Assembly (NCBI GenBank): GCA_051656605.1
Contig: JBOGCF010000036.1
Span: 124,001-188,000, forward strand
DNA from: UBA12018 sp051656605
GTDB lineage: Bacteria; Bacteroidota; Bacteroidia; Bacteroidales; CAMTPD01
Reading direction: 5' to 3'
Length of the DNA: 64,000 nt
Positions 9,015 through 18,031 of this stretch are shown here, one piece after another (positions within the stretch are counted from its first letter, which is position 1; every line of letters begins with the position of its first letter). A program made the position numbers and the translations under genes. Under the pieces are notes generated by a model that searched no databases, was not told where the DNA came from, and saw only the letters and a program-made list of their open reading frames with translations.

Positions 9015-10736
9015 TTACATTGTCTTTACCTGATGCACATGCGATCCTTCTTCATCATACAAGTGTACAGAGCAAGAAAGACATGGGTCGAATGAGTGGA
9101 TGGTACGTAAAATCTCCAATGGTTGATTTTGTATCGCAACCGGAGTTCCTATCAGCGATGCTTCATATGGAGAGCGTTGTCCTTGAGGGTCACGAGGAGA
9201 AGCATTCCAAGTTGTAGGTACCACCATTTGGTAGTTGCTAACTTTTTTGCCTTTGATTACAGCCCAGTGAGATAATGCACCACGTGGAGCCTCCGTAAAG
9301 CTCATGCCTTGGCATTCAGGGTCCCATGATTTAGGCTCCCACTTTGTATTATTCATCATACGCATATCACCATGTTGTAAGTTGGTGATAAGTTGTTCGT
9401 GAAACTCCAATGCCCAATTTGAGATCAAAGCACACTCCAATGCTCTCGCCGATACACGTCCCAGTGTTGAGTAGATAGCATCAAATGGCAGATCAAGATC
9501 TTTCAATGTCTGATCCAGTTGAGCTACAACTTCTTCTTGGCCTGCTGCATAGTTTACGATAAGACGAGCGAGCGGACCTACTTCCATTGGTTTGTCATGC
9601 CAGCGAGGAGTTTTGATCCAGCTATATTTGTCTTCAACATTCAAATGCGTATATGGAGGCTTTGGCCCTGTATAATTCAAGTCGGTTTCGCCTTGGTATG
9701 GGTGAAGGCCCACATCATTGCCACCAGCATATTTGTACCATGAATGGGTAACAAACTCCTGAATACCCTTAGGATCGTTCGGATCAAGAGGATATACTTT
9801 ACTAAGATCTCGGTTTAATACAACGCCCCCCTTCATCTTATACGACGATGGCACATTATAACCCGACATAGGAAAGTCACCACAAGTAAGATAATTTGTT
9901 ACTCCACCACCAACTTTCCACCATTCGCCTCTGTATGCGGCACCAATCATTTTCAAGTCTGGTAAGAAGACTTTGTTCACGAAGTCATGGGCATTTTGAA
10001 GGCGAGCTAGTACGTACGACAAACGTTCCGTATTAATCGCGTTTTCTCCGTTTGTGTTGACTGCACAAGCCATACCTCCAACCAGGTAGTTTGGATGTGG
10101 GTTTTTACCTCCAAATACAGTCTGAACTCTGACAACATCTTTTTGCCATTCCAGTGCTTCTAGATAGTGAGCAACGGCCACAAGATTTTGCTCCGGGTTT
10201 AGTTTATATGCAGGGTGTCCCCAGTATCCATTTGTAAAAATACCCAACTGTCCGCTGTTGACCAATGCTTGTATTTTCTTTTGGATATCTTTGAAATACC
10301 CCGGAGAAGAGTTTGGCCAGTCTGACATATTACGGGCAACAGCCGATGCTTCGTTCGGATCTGCTTTCAATGCCGAAACAACGTCGACCCAGTCAAATGC
10401 TTGTAGCTGATAAAAGTGTACAACGTGATCGTGCATAAACAATGCAGCGTTCATCATATTACGTACCATTTCGGCATTTGGTGGAATCATAATTTTAAAA
10501 GCATCCTCCATTGCTCTTACCGAGCAAAGTGAGTGTACCGACGTACATACACCACATACGCGTCCTACAAAGGCCCAGACATCTCTCGGGTCTCTATCTT
10601 TAACGATAAGTTCTATTCCACGTACAGCTGTTCCGGAGCTGTAAGCATCCGTAACCATCCCATTTTCTATGTCAGCTTCTATGCGGAGGTGACCCTCAAT
10701 ACGGGTAATGGGGTCAATTACTACTCTTTCTGCCAT
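9015..10736 (-). CDS. hyaB: [NiFe]-hydrogenase large (catalytic) subunit
   Basis: A 573-residue large subunit holding the NiFe(CN)2CO site that splits H2. The L1 motif has RIEGHLRIE (residues 12-20) and RVCGVCTSVHS with the first two metal cysteines Cys61 and Cys64. The L2 motif near the end is DPCLSCSVH with Cys552 and Cys555. Fifteen residues follow the final His558 and should be removed by the HyaD endopeptidase after nickel insertion. The gene is 24 bases after hyaA and 17 before hyaC. The overall pattern matches group 1 membrane-bound uptake hydrogenases. Confidence 0.98.
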   Translation of the reverse strand: MAERVVIDPITRIEGHLRIEADIENGMVTDAYSSGTAVRGIELIVKDRDPRDVWAFVGRVCGVCTSVHSLCSVRAMEDAFKIMIPPNAEMVRNMMNAALFMHDHVVHFYQLQAFDWVDVVSALKADPNEASAVARNMSDWPNSSPGYFKDIQKKIQALVNSGQLGIFTNGYWGHPAYKLNPEQNLVAVAHYLEALEWQKDVVRVQTVFGGKNPHPNYLVGGMACAVNTNGENAINTERLSYVLARLQNAHDFVNKVFLPDLKMIGAAYRGEWWKVGGGVTNYLTCGDFPMSGYNVPSSYKMKGGVVLNRDLSKVYPLDPNDPKGIQEFVTHSWYKYAGGNDVGLHPYQGETDLNYTGPKPPYTHLNVEDKYSWIKTPRWHDKPMEVGPLARLIVNYAAGQEEVVAQLDQTLKDLDLPFDAIYSTLGRVSARALECALISNWALEFHEQLITNLQHGDMRMMNNTKWEPKSWDPECQGMSFTEAPRGALSHWAVIKGKKVSNYQMVVPTTWNASPRDPQGQRSPYEASLIGTPVAIQNQPLEILRTIHSFDPCLSCSVHLYDEEGSHVHQVKTM

Positions 10737-10760
10737 ATATTGTTTCTTTTATTGCTTGAT

Positions 10761-11894
10761 TTATTCTTTGTTTTGAGAAGATTCTTGTTCGGTTGTAACT
10801 TCGTCTTTATCCGGTGGAATCTCTCCGTCCTGTATCAGTTTATGTTTGCGGATATTGGTACGTACGGCATGAACTAAGATTCCGGCTAATGTACCGGCTC
10901 CAACAACAGCTCCGATTTGATCGGCATTTGCTTCAATCCCAAAACCGCCAACCTTTGGTAAATGAGAGTAAAGCGGACCGAAGTCAAAGAATCCCGGTTC
11001 GGCACAACCAATACAAGGGTGCCCAGATTGGATTGGATAACTAACGCCATCGTTCCATTTAATCACACCACATGAGTTATATGTATTAGGACCTTTACAT
11101 CCCATTTTATACAAGCAATACCCTTTCTTGGCATTTTCGTCATCAAATGATTGTACAAATAAGCCGGCATCGTAGTTTGCACGGCGATAACACGTATCGT
11201 GTACCCTGCGAGAATAGAAGGTAAGCGGTCGCTTCATGCCATCTAGTTCCGGTATGGTTCCAAACGTAAGCATGTATACGATCACACCGGCCATTACTGC
11301 CGGAATCGGAGGACATCCCGGAACATTAACCAACGGTTTGTTCGTGATGATCTCCTGAATAGCAGTAGCACCTGTCGGATTTGGCTTCGCACTTTGTACA
11401 CAACCGTGGAAAGCGCAGTTGCCCCAACAGATTACAGCTTTGGCATTCTTTGCACTATCTTTCAATATGTCGATGGCACTCTTTCCTCCAATACAGCAAT
11501 ACCCCGGATTTCCCATTGGGATAGATCCTTCAATAGCCATGATGTATTCTCCTTTGTACTCTTTCATCGCATTTTGCAAAGCTTCCTCTGCTTGTACACC
11601 GGCAGCCGCCATCAAGGTTTCGTTGTAGTCGAGCGATATCTTATCAAACAAGATATCTACCATTGTAGGATGCGAAGACCGGATAAACGATTCGGTACAA
11701 CAAGTACACTCTTGAAAGTTGAACCATAAAACGGGAACTTTTGGTTTTGTTTCAAGAGCCTTTACAACCTGCCCTACAGCACTGTGTTCCAACCCAAGGT
11801 AGGCTGCCATTGTGGTGCAGAATGTAAGAAACTGCCTTCTCGTAATTCCACGGGAAATAGCATCTTCATAAACAGTAGGCCTATCTTTCTTCAT
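10761..11894 (-). CDS. hyaA: [NiFe]-hydrogenase small subunit, oxygen-tolerant type
   Basis: A 377-residue iron-sulfur subunit carrying electrons from the active site to the cytochrome. The N-terminus has a Tat export signal (ITRRQFLTF, Arg19-Arg20), which carries the folded dimer across the membrane. The proximal-cluster region has six cysteines, Cys63, Cys65, Cys66 (ECTCCTESF), Cys160, Cys165 (GNCAFHGC) and Cys194; the extra two (65 and 165) replace the glycines of ordinary enzymes and mark the [4Fe-3S] cluster of oxygen-tolerant group 1d hydrogenases such as E. coli Hyd-1. A C-terminal helix (about residues 325-345) anchors it in the membrane, followed by a charged tail. Confidence 0.97.
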   Translation of the reverse strand: MKKDRPTVYEDAISRGITRRQFLTFCTTMAAYLGLEHSAVGQVVKALETKPKVPVLWFNFQECTCCTESFIRSSHPTMVDILFDKISLDYNETLMAAAGVQAEEALQNAMKEYKGEYIMAIEGSIPMGNPGYCCIGGKSAIDILKDSAKNAKAVICWGNCAFHGCVQSAKPNPTGATAIQEIITNKPLVNVPGCPPIPAVMAGVIVYMLTFGTIPELDGMKRPLTFYSRRVHDTCYRRANYDAGLFVQSFDDENAKKGYCLYKMGCKGPNTYNSCGVIKWNDGVSYPIQSGHPCIGCAEPGFFDFGPLYSHLPKVGGFGIEANADQIGAVVGAGTLAGILVHAVRTNIRKHKLIQDGEIPPDKDEVTTEQESSQNKE

Positions 11895-11932
11895 ATGTAA
11901 TATTATTTGTGGTTTCTACCTATTTTCCTTGT

Positions 11933-12979
11933 TTAGCATATACGAGGAAGCTGTTCGCCGCTTAGCATATCAACAATACGTGTTCCTCCCAATGTGTTTT
12001 TTAGTTTCACGATTGCTCGTTGGTCGGATGTCACATTTCCGATTACCACAGCCTCTTTACCTTCCGGATGGCGATGCATGATCTGCAATATCCGATCAGC
12101 CTCCTTTTGCGGAGCAATGATCAGAACTTTTCCTTCATTCGCAATGTAAAGCGGATCGAGGCCAAGTATTTCACAGATGCCTTTTACCGGCTCACTTATT
12201 GGTAAAGAACTCTCGTCGAGTTCTATTTCGATGTGTGCCGTTTTAGCTATTTCATTGAGTGTTGAAGATAATCCTCCGCGAGTAGGATCACGCAGCACAT
12301 GTATATCGCAACCTTCATGCAGAAGATCCTCAATCATGTGATTGAGAGAAGCCGTGTCGCTTTTTACCGGACAGTCAAAGTCTAGTCCTTCTCTTGCTGC
12401 CATGATTGCTACGCCATGTTCGGCAATATATCCGTTGCAAATAATCACGTCGCCCGGTCTTGCAAATAGCGGATGAATATTTATATCATTTTGAATGACA
12501 CCAATACCACTGGTATTGATGAATATTTTATCACATTTACCTTTCTCAACTACCTTTGTATCGCCTGTAACAATCTTAACATTGGCCTTTAGCGCAGCCT
12601 TCTGCATCGAAGTACAAATCCGCTTTAGATCTTCGATAGGGAAACCTTCTTCAATGATAAAACCTGCCGTAAGGTATAATGGTTTAGCACCGCAGCAAGC
12701 GATATCGTTTACAGTTCCATTAATGGCAAGATCGCCAATGTCGCCCCCTGCAAAGAAAATAGGATCAACAACAAATGAATCTGTCGAGCAAGCAAGCTTG
12801 GCATTGTTAATATTAAAGATAGCTCCATCGTGTTCTTGAGCTAATAACTCATTGGAGAAAGCAGGGAAAAAGACTTTACTGATAAGCTGTTGTGTAAGTT
12901 TACCACCACCGCCATGAGCAAGCAATACTTGTTCATAGTCGTTCTTTGCGCAAGCGCAAGATGTATTCAAAACCGCCAT
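11933..12979 (-). CDS. hypE: Hydrogenase maturation protein HypE (carbamoyl dehydratase)
   Basis: A 348-residue PurM-like ATP-dependent enzyme. HypF transfers a carbamoyl group to the C-terminal cysteine of HypE, which then dehydrates it to thiocyanate, the source of the cyanide ligands of the active-site iron. The N-terminal LLAHGGGGKL motif and the terminal PRIC with its last-residue Cys are both present. The short Cys-containing lead (NTSCACAKND) before the first strand is longer than in some relatives. It lies 39 bases after hypD and 38 before hyaA, within the leftward hydrogenase operon. Confidence 0.96.
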   Translation of the reverse strand: MAVLNTSCACAKNDYEQVLLAHGGGGKLTQQLISKVFFPAFSNELLAQEHDGAIFNINNAKLACSTDSFVVDPIFFAGGDIGDLAINGTVNDIACCGAKPLYLTAGFIIEEGFPIEDLKRICTSMQKAALKANVKIVTGDTKVVEKGKCDKIFINTSGIGVIQNDINIHPLFARPGDVIICNGYIAEHGVAIMAAREGLDFDCPVKSDTASLNHMIEDLLHEGCDIHVLRDPTRGGLSSTLNEIAKTAHIEIELDESSLPISEPVKGICEILGLDPLYIANEGKVLIIAPQKEADRILQIMHRHPEGKEAVVIGNVTSDQRAIVKLKNTLGGTRIVDMLSGEQLPRIC

Positions 12980-13018
12980 GGTTGTTTTTTGTAATTATCT
13001 ACTAATTAAAACTATAAA

Positions 13019-14113
13019 TTACTCAAATTGTTTATGTCCGTACCTGTAATAGGCAGCACAAGCACCTTCGCCCGAAACCATTGAAGCACCAATGGGGTGT
13101 TCAGGCGTACACTTCGTGCCGAAAAGCGGACATTGTACCGGTTTGATCAATCCTTGCATAATCTTCCCGGCCATGCATGCATCATTCAGATACGGGGTCT
13201 CCGATGAAATGCCAAACTTCTTTCGTGTATCCCATGAAGAGTAGTCATCGTTGAGCTGCATTCCACTCATTGGAATGGTGCCGATGCCCCGCCAAGACTG
13301 ATCGCAATACTCCATTGTTTTACGTAGCAATTCTTGAGCTTTCACATTGCCTTGGGGAAGCACAGCTCGTGCGTATGCATTGGTAACACAAGCATTGCCC
13401 TCTTCAAGCAATTCGACACATTTTAAGATTCCAAATAATAGATCTACCGGTTCAAACCCCGTGATGCTAATGGGGATGTTATATTTTTGCGAGAGTTGTT
13501 GATATTCGTCGGTCCCCATAATGGAGCATACATGTCCGGCCGCAAGTAATCCGTCTAGTTGACAATGCTCATCGGAAAAGATGGTTTCAATAGCCGGAGG
13601 TACCCGAAATAGAGATGAAAGGATGGAGAAGTTTCTGAGACCTTTCGCTTTAGCAGCTTCTACGGTCATTGCATGAATCGGAGCGGTTGTTTCAAAGCCG
13701 ATAGCAAAGAAAATAACCTCTTTGGCCGGATTTTGCTCAGCAAGCATAAGGGCATCGAGCGGAGAGTAAAGCATTTTTACGTTGCCAAACTTCGCTTTAG
13801 CAGCCAATAGATCGTCGGTTGTACCCGGTACGCGCATCATATCACCAAATGAAGCGATTATAACATTCGGGTTTGCGGCCAATGCGATTGCTGTATCAAT
13901 CGTTTCGATTGGTGTAACGCAAACCGGACAACCGGGACCGTGAATCAGTTCGATCGATTGAGGCAATACTTTATCGAGCTGATACTTTACAATCGAATGA
14001 GTTTGTCCTCCGCATATTTCCATAAGGCGCCACGAACGAGTTGTCTTCTTATGAATGGCTTCCAGTAAAGCATCAAAATGCTTTTTATCTCGGTATTCGT
14101 CAACGTATTTCAT
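13019..14113 (-). CDS. hypD: Hydrogenase maturation protein HypD
   Basis: A 364-residue iron-sulfur scaffold that, with HypC, assembles the Fe(CN)2CO unit. The ATG at 14113 gives the usual start MKYVDEYRD; an upstream in-frame start adds 16 residues with no family counterpart. The redox motif HGPGCPVC is near residue 65 of this start, EICGGQTHS near 33, and C-terminal cysteines for the [4Fe-4S] cluster (DACMAGKIMQGL, CPLFGTKC, GACAAYY) are visible. The start overlaps hypC by 14 bases, suggesting coupled translation of these partner proteins. Confidence 0.96.
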   Translation of the reverse strand: MKYVDEYRDKKHFDALLEAIHKKTTRSWRLMEICGGQTHSIVKYQLDKVLPQSIELIHGPGCPVCVTPIETIDTAIALAANPNVIIASFGDMMRVPGTTDDLLAAKAKFGNVKMLYSPLDALMLAEQNPAKEVIFFAIGFETTAPIHAMTVEAAKAKGLRNFSILSSLFRVPPAIETIFSDEHCQLDGLLAAGHVCSIMGTDEYQQLSQKYNIPISITGFEPVDLLFGILKCVELLEEGNACVTNAYARAVLPQGNVKAQELLRKTMEYCDQSWRGIGTIPMSGMQLNDDYSSWDTRKKFGISSETPYLNDACMAGKIMQGLIKPVQCPLFGTKCTPEHPIGASMVSGEGACAAYYRYGHKQFE

Positions 14114-14366
14114 TGGAAAGAGTAGCTTGTTCTGCCTCGAGAGCATCCGCAATGTCGGCAAAGGTTTGTATGGTAATCAACGCCTCTTCGGTATCTACTT
14201 TGCATATAGCCACACCTGCATGAGCTAGGATATAGTCGCCTTCTTCTACCTCAATCCATTGTACACATATATTCTTTTTTACTCCGCCAAAGTCGACGGA
14301 AGCCATTGTAAAGTCAGGATTTGACACATCCAATGAAACAACTTTTCCGGGTATAGCTAAACACAT
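14100..14366 (-). CDS. hypC: Hydrogenase maturation chaperone HypC
   Basis: An 88-residue HypC/HybG/HupF family chaperone. It starts with MCLAIPGKV, in which Cys2 is the residue that binds the iron precursor, then carries it from HypD to the large-subunit apoprotein. The rest is the small beta-barrel DFGGVKKNICVQWI and GDYILAHAGVAI. It is the first gene of the leftward hydrogenase run and is divergent from hypF, so the 134 bases between them (14367-14500) should hold both promoters; no clear TAnnTTTG box was found there. Confidence 0.95.
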   Translation of the reverse strand: MCLAIPGKVVSLDVSNPDFTMASVDFGGVKKNICVQWIEVEEGDYILAHAGVAICKVDTEEALITIQTFADIADALEAEQATLSNEIR

Positions 14367-14500
14367 AATCTTTATTTTTGGTTATCTACGTAGTCATTGT
14401 TGTGTAATATTATAGAAGATATACAGCAACAGTGTGAATATTAAGTAAACAATCGGAGAGCAAAAGTGTTTTGTCAATTCAACTCAACCTTTCTAACCAA

Positions 14501-16756
14501 ATGGATAAATTATATTATACGCTACATATAGAGGGACTTGTACAAGGTGTCGGCTTTCGACCTTTTGTGTATAAACTGGCAACGGAGATGCATCTTTGCG
14601 GAAACGTGTCGAATAGAACCGATGGCGTTTACGTAGATTTGAATGCTTCATCTCAAGAGCTCGAGTCTTTTGTAGAGCGTCTTAATACAGAAAAGCCGGA
14701 GGTTGCTTTTATCTATAAAATAAATGTGCACAGACCCGAGCCCCCGATTCGCTATGACTCATTTGAAATCATACATAGCATCGACGATACCTCGCAAGTA
14801 ACACAAGTATCCCCTGATATAGCAGTGTGCGAAGATTGCATGACCGATATTCGAAGTCAGCAGCACAGAGTAGGTTATCCTTTCGTAAACTGTACGCACT
14901 GCGGGCCTCGTTTTTCGATCGTAAAAGCATTGCCTTACGATCGGGCAAACACAACCATGCAATCGTTTGCCATGTGCAGGCGTTGCAATCACGAATATCA
15001 CGACGTATCTGATCGTCGCTTTCATGCACAACCTACGGCATGCAATTCGTGCGGCCCCGTATATTATATACATACTCCCGGTGATTTTTCATATCAGGAA
15101 ATACTAGATCGTTTTTCGACCGAAGTAAATACCGGAAATCTTGTTGCCGTGCGTGGAGTGGGAGGTTACCATTTGGTTTGCGATGCAACCAATCCTAAAG
15201 CCGTGGCCAAACTACGCGCTTTGAAGCAACGCGACAGTAAACCTTTTGCAGTACTGTTTTCTTCATTAGCTGTGGCAAAAACATATACCTATATATATAA
15301 AGAGGAGGAAGCGTTGTTGTCTTCATGGCGTCGTCCTATCGTATTGCTGAAGCAGAAAAGAGCATTAGCTGAAGGTGTCAATGACGGTTTGGCAACGTTG
15401 GGATGTATGTTGCCTTCTCAACCGATTCATTATCATTGGTTCGATCAACTAAATACCGAAGTCTTGGTAATGACCAGCGGCAATTGCCACTCCGAACCCA
15501 TCTATATCGCACCACAAACGGCAGAAGAGCAGTTGGGCGCGCATGTTTCCTTATTCATTCACCATAATCGGGATATTCAAAACAGAGTAGATGATTCGGT
15601 AGTTGCATTTACGGCACGAAAACCGGTTGTGCATCGCCGGTCGAGAGGATACGTTCCCGAACCGCTATTTACATCCAAAAGCATGGATGGTATCGTAGCC
15701 TTTGGAGCGGAACTCTGCAATACCTTCGCGGTAGGCAAAGCCAATCAGTTGATCGTAAGTCAGCATATCGGCGATCTCAAAAACTGGGATACGTTTGCGT
15801 TTTATCAAGAGTCGCTGACTCGATTTACCGAACTCTTTCACATTACACCGCGTGTATTGGCATGCGACATGCACCCCGAGTATTTATCGTCTAAGTTTGC
15901 ATTGGAGTATGCACTTGAAAAGGACTTGCCTTTTATACACGTACAACACCATCATGCCCATGCGGCAGCATGTATGCTCGAACACAAGCTCGACGAAGAA
16001 GTGTTGGCAATTATTCTTGATGGCGTAGGATACGGTACCGACGATACAAGTTGGGGAGGGGAAGTATTGCGTTGCGATTACAGCAAATTTACACGCTTGG
16101 CTCACTTTACTCCGATCTCACTTCCGGGTGGAGACATTGCTTCGCACGAACCATGGCGTATGGCTGTTGCGTATGTGCACGAACTATTGCCGCAAGCCAA
16201 ACTACCCGATGCGTTTGTAAAGCGAATAGGAGAAAAGCGTATCGAGATGCTTCGAAAGATGATGGATCAGCGTATCAATTCGCCCCGATCCTCGGGAGCA
16301 GGGCGTTTGTTTGATGCAGTGTCGTCGCTTATTGCTCTGTGCGATATCAATACATTTCAGGCTGAGGCGGCAATCAAACTGGAACATATTGCCGACCCAT
16401 CGGTACAGGATTTATATGAAATCGATGCAGAGCATCCATTAGATGCAACGTTGTTACTACAGGGAGTTCTTACTGATATCGAAGATGGGGTAAGTCGGTC
16501 TGTAATAGCAATGAAGTTTCACAATACATTGGCCGAAATGCTTTTTCAAATCACTTGTTTCCAACTTGAGAAAGAACAGCTGCAAAAGGTTGTTTTGTCG
16601 GGAGGTTGTTTTCAGAATAAACTTCTTCTCGAATTATTGGTTAACAAATATGACAACGCTCAGATTCTTTCGTATTTTCCTGAGCAATATCCTTGCAACG
16701 ACGGAGCTATATCGGTAGGTCAGGCGGCAATCGTTGCATCAATCTACCATCACTAA
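14501..16756 (+). CDS. hypF: Carbamoyltransferase HypF
   Basis: A 751-residue enzyme that makes carbamoyl-AMP from carbamoyl phosphate and ATP and hands the group to HypE. The ATG at 14501 starts directly at the acylphosphatase domain (HIEGLVQGVGFRPFVYKLA); an upstream TTG would add ten residues. Next come two zinc-finger-like modules (CEDC with CTHCGPRFS; CRRC with CNSCGP), a YrdC-like domain (about residues 195-380) and a Kae1-like domain with the metal-binding VQHHHAHAAACM near 485. It is the first gene of the rightward hypF-hypA-hypB run. Length and domain order are normal. Confidence 0.97.
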   Translation: MDKLYYTLHIEGLVQGVGFRPFVYKLATEMHLCGNVSNRTDGVYVDLNASSQELESFVERLNTEKPEVAFIYKINVHRPEPPIRYDSFEIIHSIDDTSQVTQVSPDIAVCEDCMTDIRSQQHRVGYPFVNCTHCGPRFSIVKALPYDRANTTMQSFAMCRRCNHEYHDVSDRRFHAQPTACNSCGPVYYIHTPGDFSYQEILDRFSTEVNTGNLVAVRGVGGYHLVCDATNPKAVAKLRALKQRDSKPFAVLFSSLAVAKTYTYIYKEEEALLSSWRRPIVLLKQKRALAEGVNDGLATLGCMLPSQPIHYHWFDQLNTEVLVMTSGNCHSEPIYIAPQTAEEQLGAHVSLFIHHNRDIQNRVDDSVVAFTARKPVVHRRSRGYVPEPLFTSKSMDGIVAFGAELCNTFAVGKANQLIVSQHIGDLKNWDTFAFYQESLTRFTELFHITPRVLACDMHPEYLSSKFALEYALEKDLPFIHVQHHHAHAAACMLEHKLDEEVLAIILDGVGYGTDDTSWGGEVLRCDYSKFTRLAHFTPISLPGGDIASHEPWRMAVAYVHELLPQAKLPDAFVKRIGEKRIEMLRKMMDQRINSPRSSGAGRLFDAVSSLIALCDINTFQAEAAIKLEHIADPSVQDLYEIDAEHPLDATLLLQGVLTDIEDGVSRSVIAMKFHNTLAEMLFQITCFQLEKEQLQKVVLSGGCFQNKLLLELLVNKYDNAQILSYFPEQYPCNDGAISVGQAAIVASIYHH

Positions 16757-16767
16757 ATTTAGAACTT

Positions 16768-17118
16768 ATGCACGAACTATCCATCGCGATGAGTCTTGTT
16801 GATATAGCAAAACAAGAGGCCAAGAAACGAGGAGCCGGAGCGATCACAGAGATTGAATTGGAACTCGGGGAGTTTTGCGGGCTCGACTTCGAGTGTTTCA
16901 ACTTCTCACTCAACGCAGTCCTTACGGGACAGGGATTGGCTAATACAAAAATCGTATCTAATATAATCGAAGCCGAAATGGAGTGCACAGATTGTGGTGT
17001 AACATTTAGGCCCGATTCTCTTTTTGCCGACTGTCCTACATGCGAGTCGAGCAATACGCGACTACTCAAAGGCGAAGAGTTGCGAATAAAATCGTTGGTA
17101 ATAGATAAAGACAAATAA
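16768..17118 (+). CDS. hypA: Hydrogenase nickel-insertion protein HypA
   Basis: A 116-residue nickel metallochaperone. The ATG at 16768 gives the invariant start MHELSIA in which His2 binds nickel. The C-terminal half has the zinc site CTDC and CPTC (two CxxC pairs). HypA acts with HypB to load nickel into the large subunit. The gene is 11 bases after hypF and 20 before hypB, in one transcript. Confidence 0.96.
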   Translation: MHELSIAMSLVDIAKQEAKKRGAGAITEIELELGEFCGLDFECFNFSLNAVLTGQGLANTKIVSNIIEAEMECTDCGVTFRPDSLFADCPTCESSNTRLLKGEELRIKSLVIDKDK

Positions 17119-17138
17119 CATTCTTAAAAGTAAAAACT

Positions 17139-17915
17139 ATGTGCGGAACATGCGGTTGTAGCGACCATTCAAAACATCATCATCATGACCACGATCATGA
17201 TCACGAACATCACCATCACGATCATGCTCACGACCATGAGCATCACCACCATCATCACGATGCAGAGCAAGAACGTATTGCTGTAGAGATCGAGTTGCTT
17301 TCGAAGAATAATCTGATTGCAGAGCGCAATAGGGGATATTTTGAAGCAAAAGAGATTTGCGCATTCAATATGATGAGTTCGCCGGGATCGGGCAAAACAA
17401 CGTTGTTGGAAAAGACCGTGTCGATGCTGAAAGACAAGCTTTCGATCTGCGTAGTAGAAGGCGACCAGCAAACCACCAACGATGCCGATCGTATCAAAGC
17501 TGCGGGAGCAAAAGCCATCCAGATTAATACCGGAACAGGTTGTCACCTTGAAGCCGAAATGGTAAACAACGCAGTAAAAGAACTGAAGCCGGCAGACAAG
17601 TCCTTGTTGTTTATCGAAAACGTAGGTAATCTCGTTTGTCCTGCTATGTTTGATTTGGGCGAAAAATATAAAGTTGTCGTAGTAAGTACGACCGAAGGCG
17701 ACGACAAACCGTTGAAGTACCCGCAAATGTTTTACAAAGCAGACATTTGCGTGATCAACAAAATAGACCTTGCGCCTTACCTGAAGACGAATATCGAAAT
17801 CTTGAAGGCCAATATCCTCAAAGTTAATCATCACTTGCAAATCTTTGAAGTATCTGCCGAAAGCGGTGCCGGCATGGATAAGTGGTGCAACTTTCTTGCT
17901 GAGCAAGTAAAATAG
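17139..17915 (+). CDS. hypB: Hydrogenase nickel-incorporation GTPase HypB, histidine-rich form
   Basis: A 258-residue GTPase that drives nickel delivery. The N-terminus has the high-affinity nickel site CGTCGC (Cys2, Cys5, Cys7) and then a His/Asp run with 21 histidines among the first 40 residues, which in other HypB proteins stores nickel. The G-domain motifs are SSPGSGKTTLL (P-loop, near residue 82), GDQQTTNDADR, the switch stretch NTGTGCHLEAEM with metal-binding Cys and His, ENVGNLVCP, and NKIDL. It ends the hypF-hypA-hypB run and is closed by the hairpin at 17967-18008. Confidence 0.97.
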   Translation: MCGTCGCSDHSKHHHHDHDHDHEHHHHDHAHDHEHHHHHHDAEQERIAVEIELLSKNNLIAERNRGYFEAKEICAFNMMSSPGSGKTTLLEKTVSMLKDKLSICVVEGDQQTTNDADRIKAAGAKAIQINTGTGCHLEAEMVNNAVKELKPADKSLLFIENVGNLVCPAMFDLGEKYKVVVVSTTEGDDKPLKYPQMFYKADICVINKIDLAPYLKTNIEILKANILKVNHHLQIFEVSAESGAGMDKWCNFLAEQVK

Positions 17916-17966
17916 ATATTCAGATCATTGCATTTAGTCTTAGTAAAGATTAAAGTCAATTATAGC

Positions 17967-18008
17967 AAAGAGAGCGTTATCGACTAGTAGTCAGGTAACG
18001 CTCTCTTT
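17967..18008 (+). terminator. Terminator after hypB
   Basis: A 13-bp stem (AAAGAGAGCGTTA with TAACGCTCTCTTT) followed by TGTTTTG. It lies between hypB and the converging gene at 18032 and may serve both. Confidence 0.85.
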
Positions 18009-18031
18009 GTTTTGTAAATGTTGATTTATTG

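Noticed and set aside
14367..14500. FNR- or CRP-type operator between hypC and hypF
   Set aside because: TGTGAATATTAAGTAAACA looks loosely like half of a CRP or FNR site but lacks a proper second half; not enough to call.
17137..17906. Long frames opposite hypB
   Set aside because: They are antisense shadows of the His-rich and GTPase coding sequence (rich in Met/Val from reversed His/Asp codons) and lack any family pattern.
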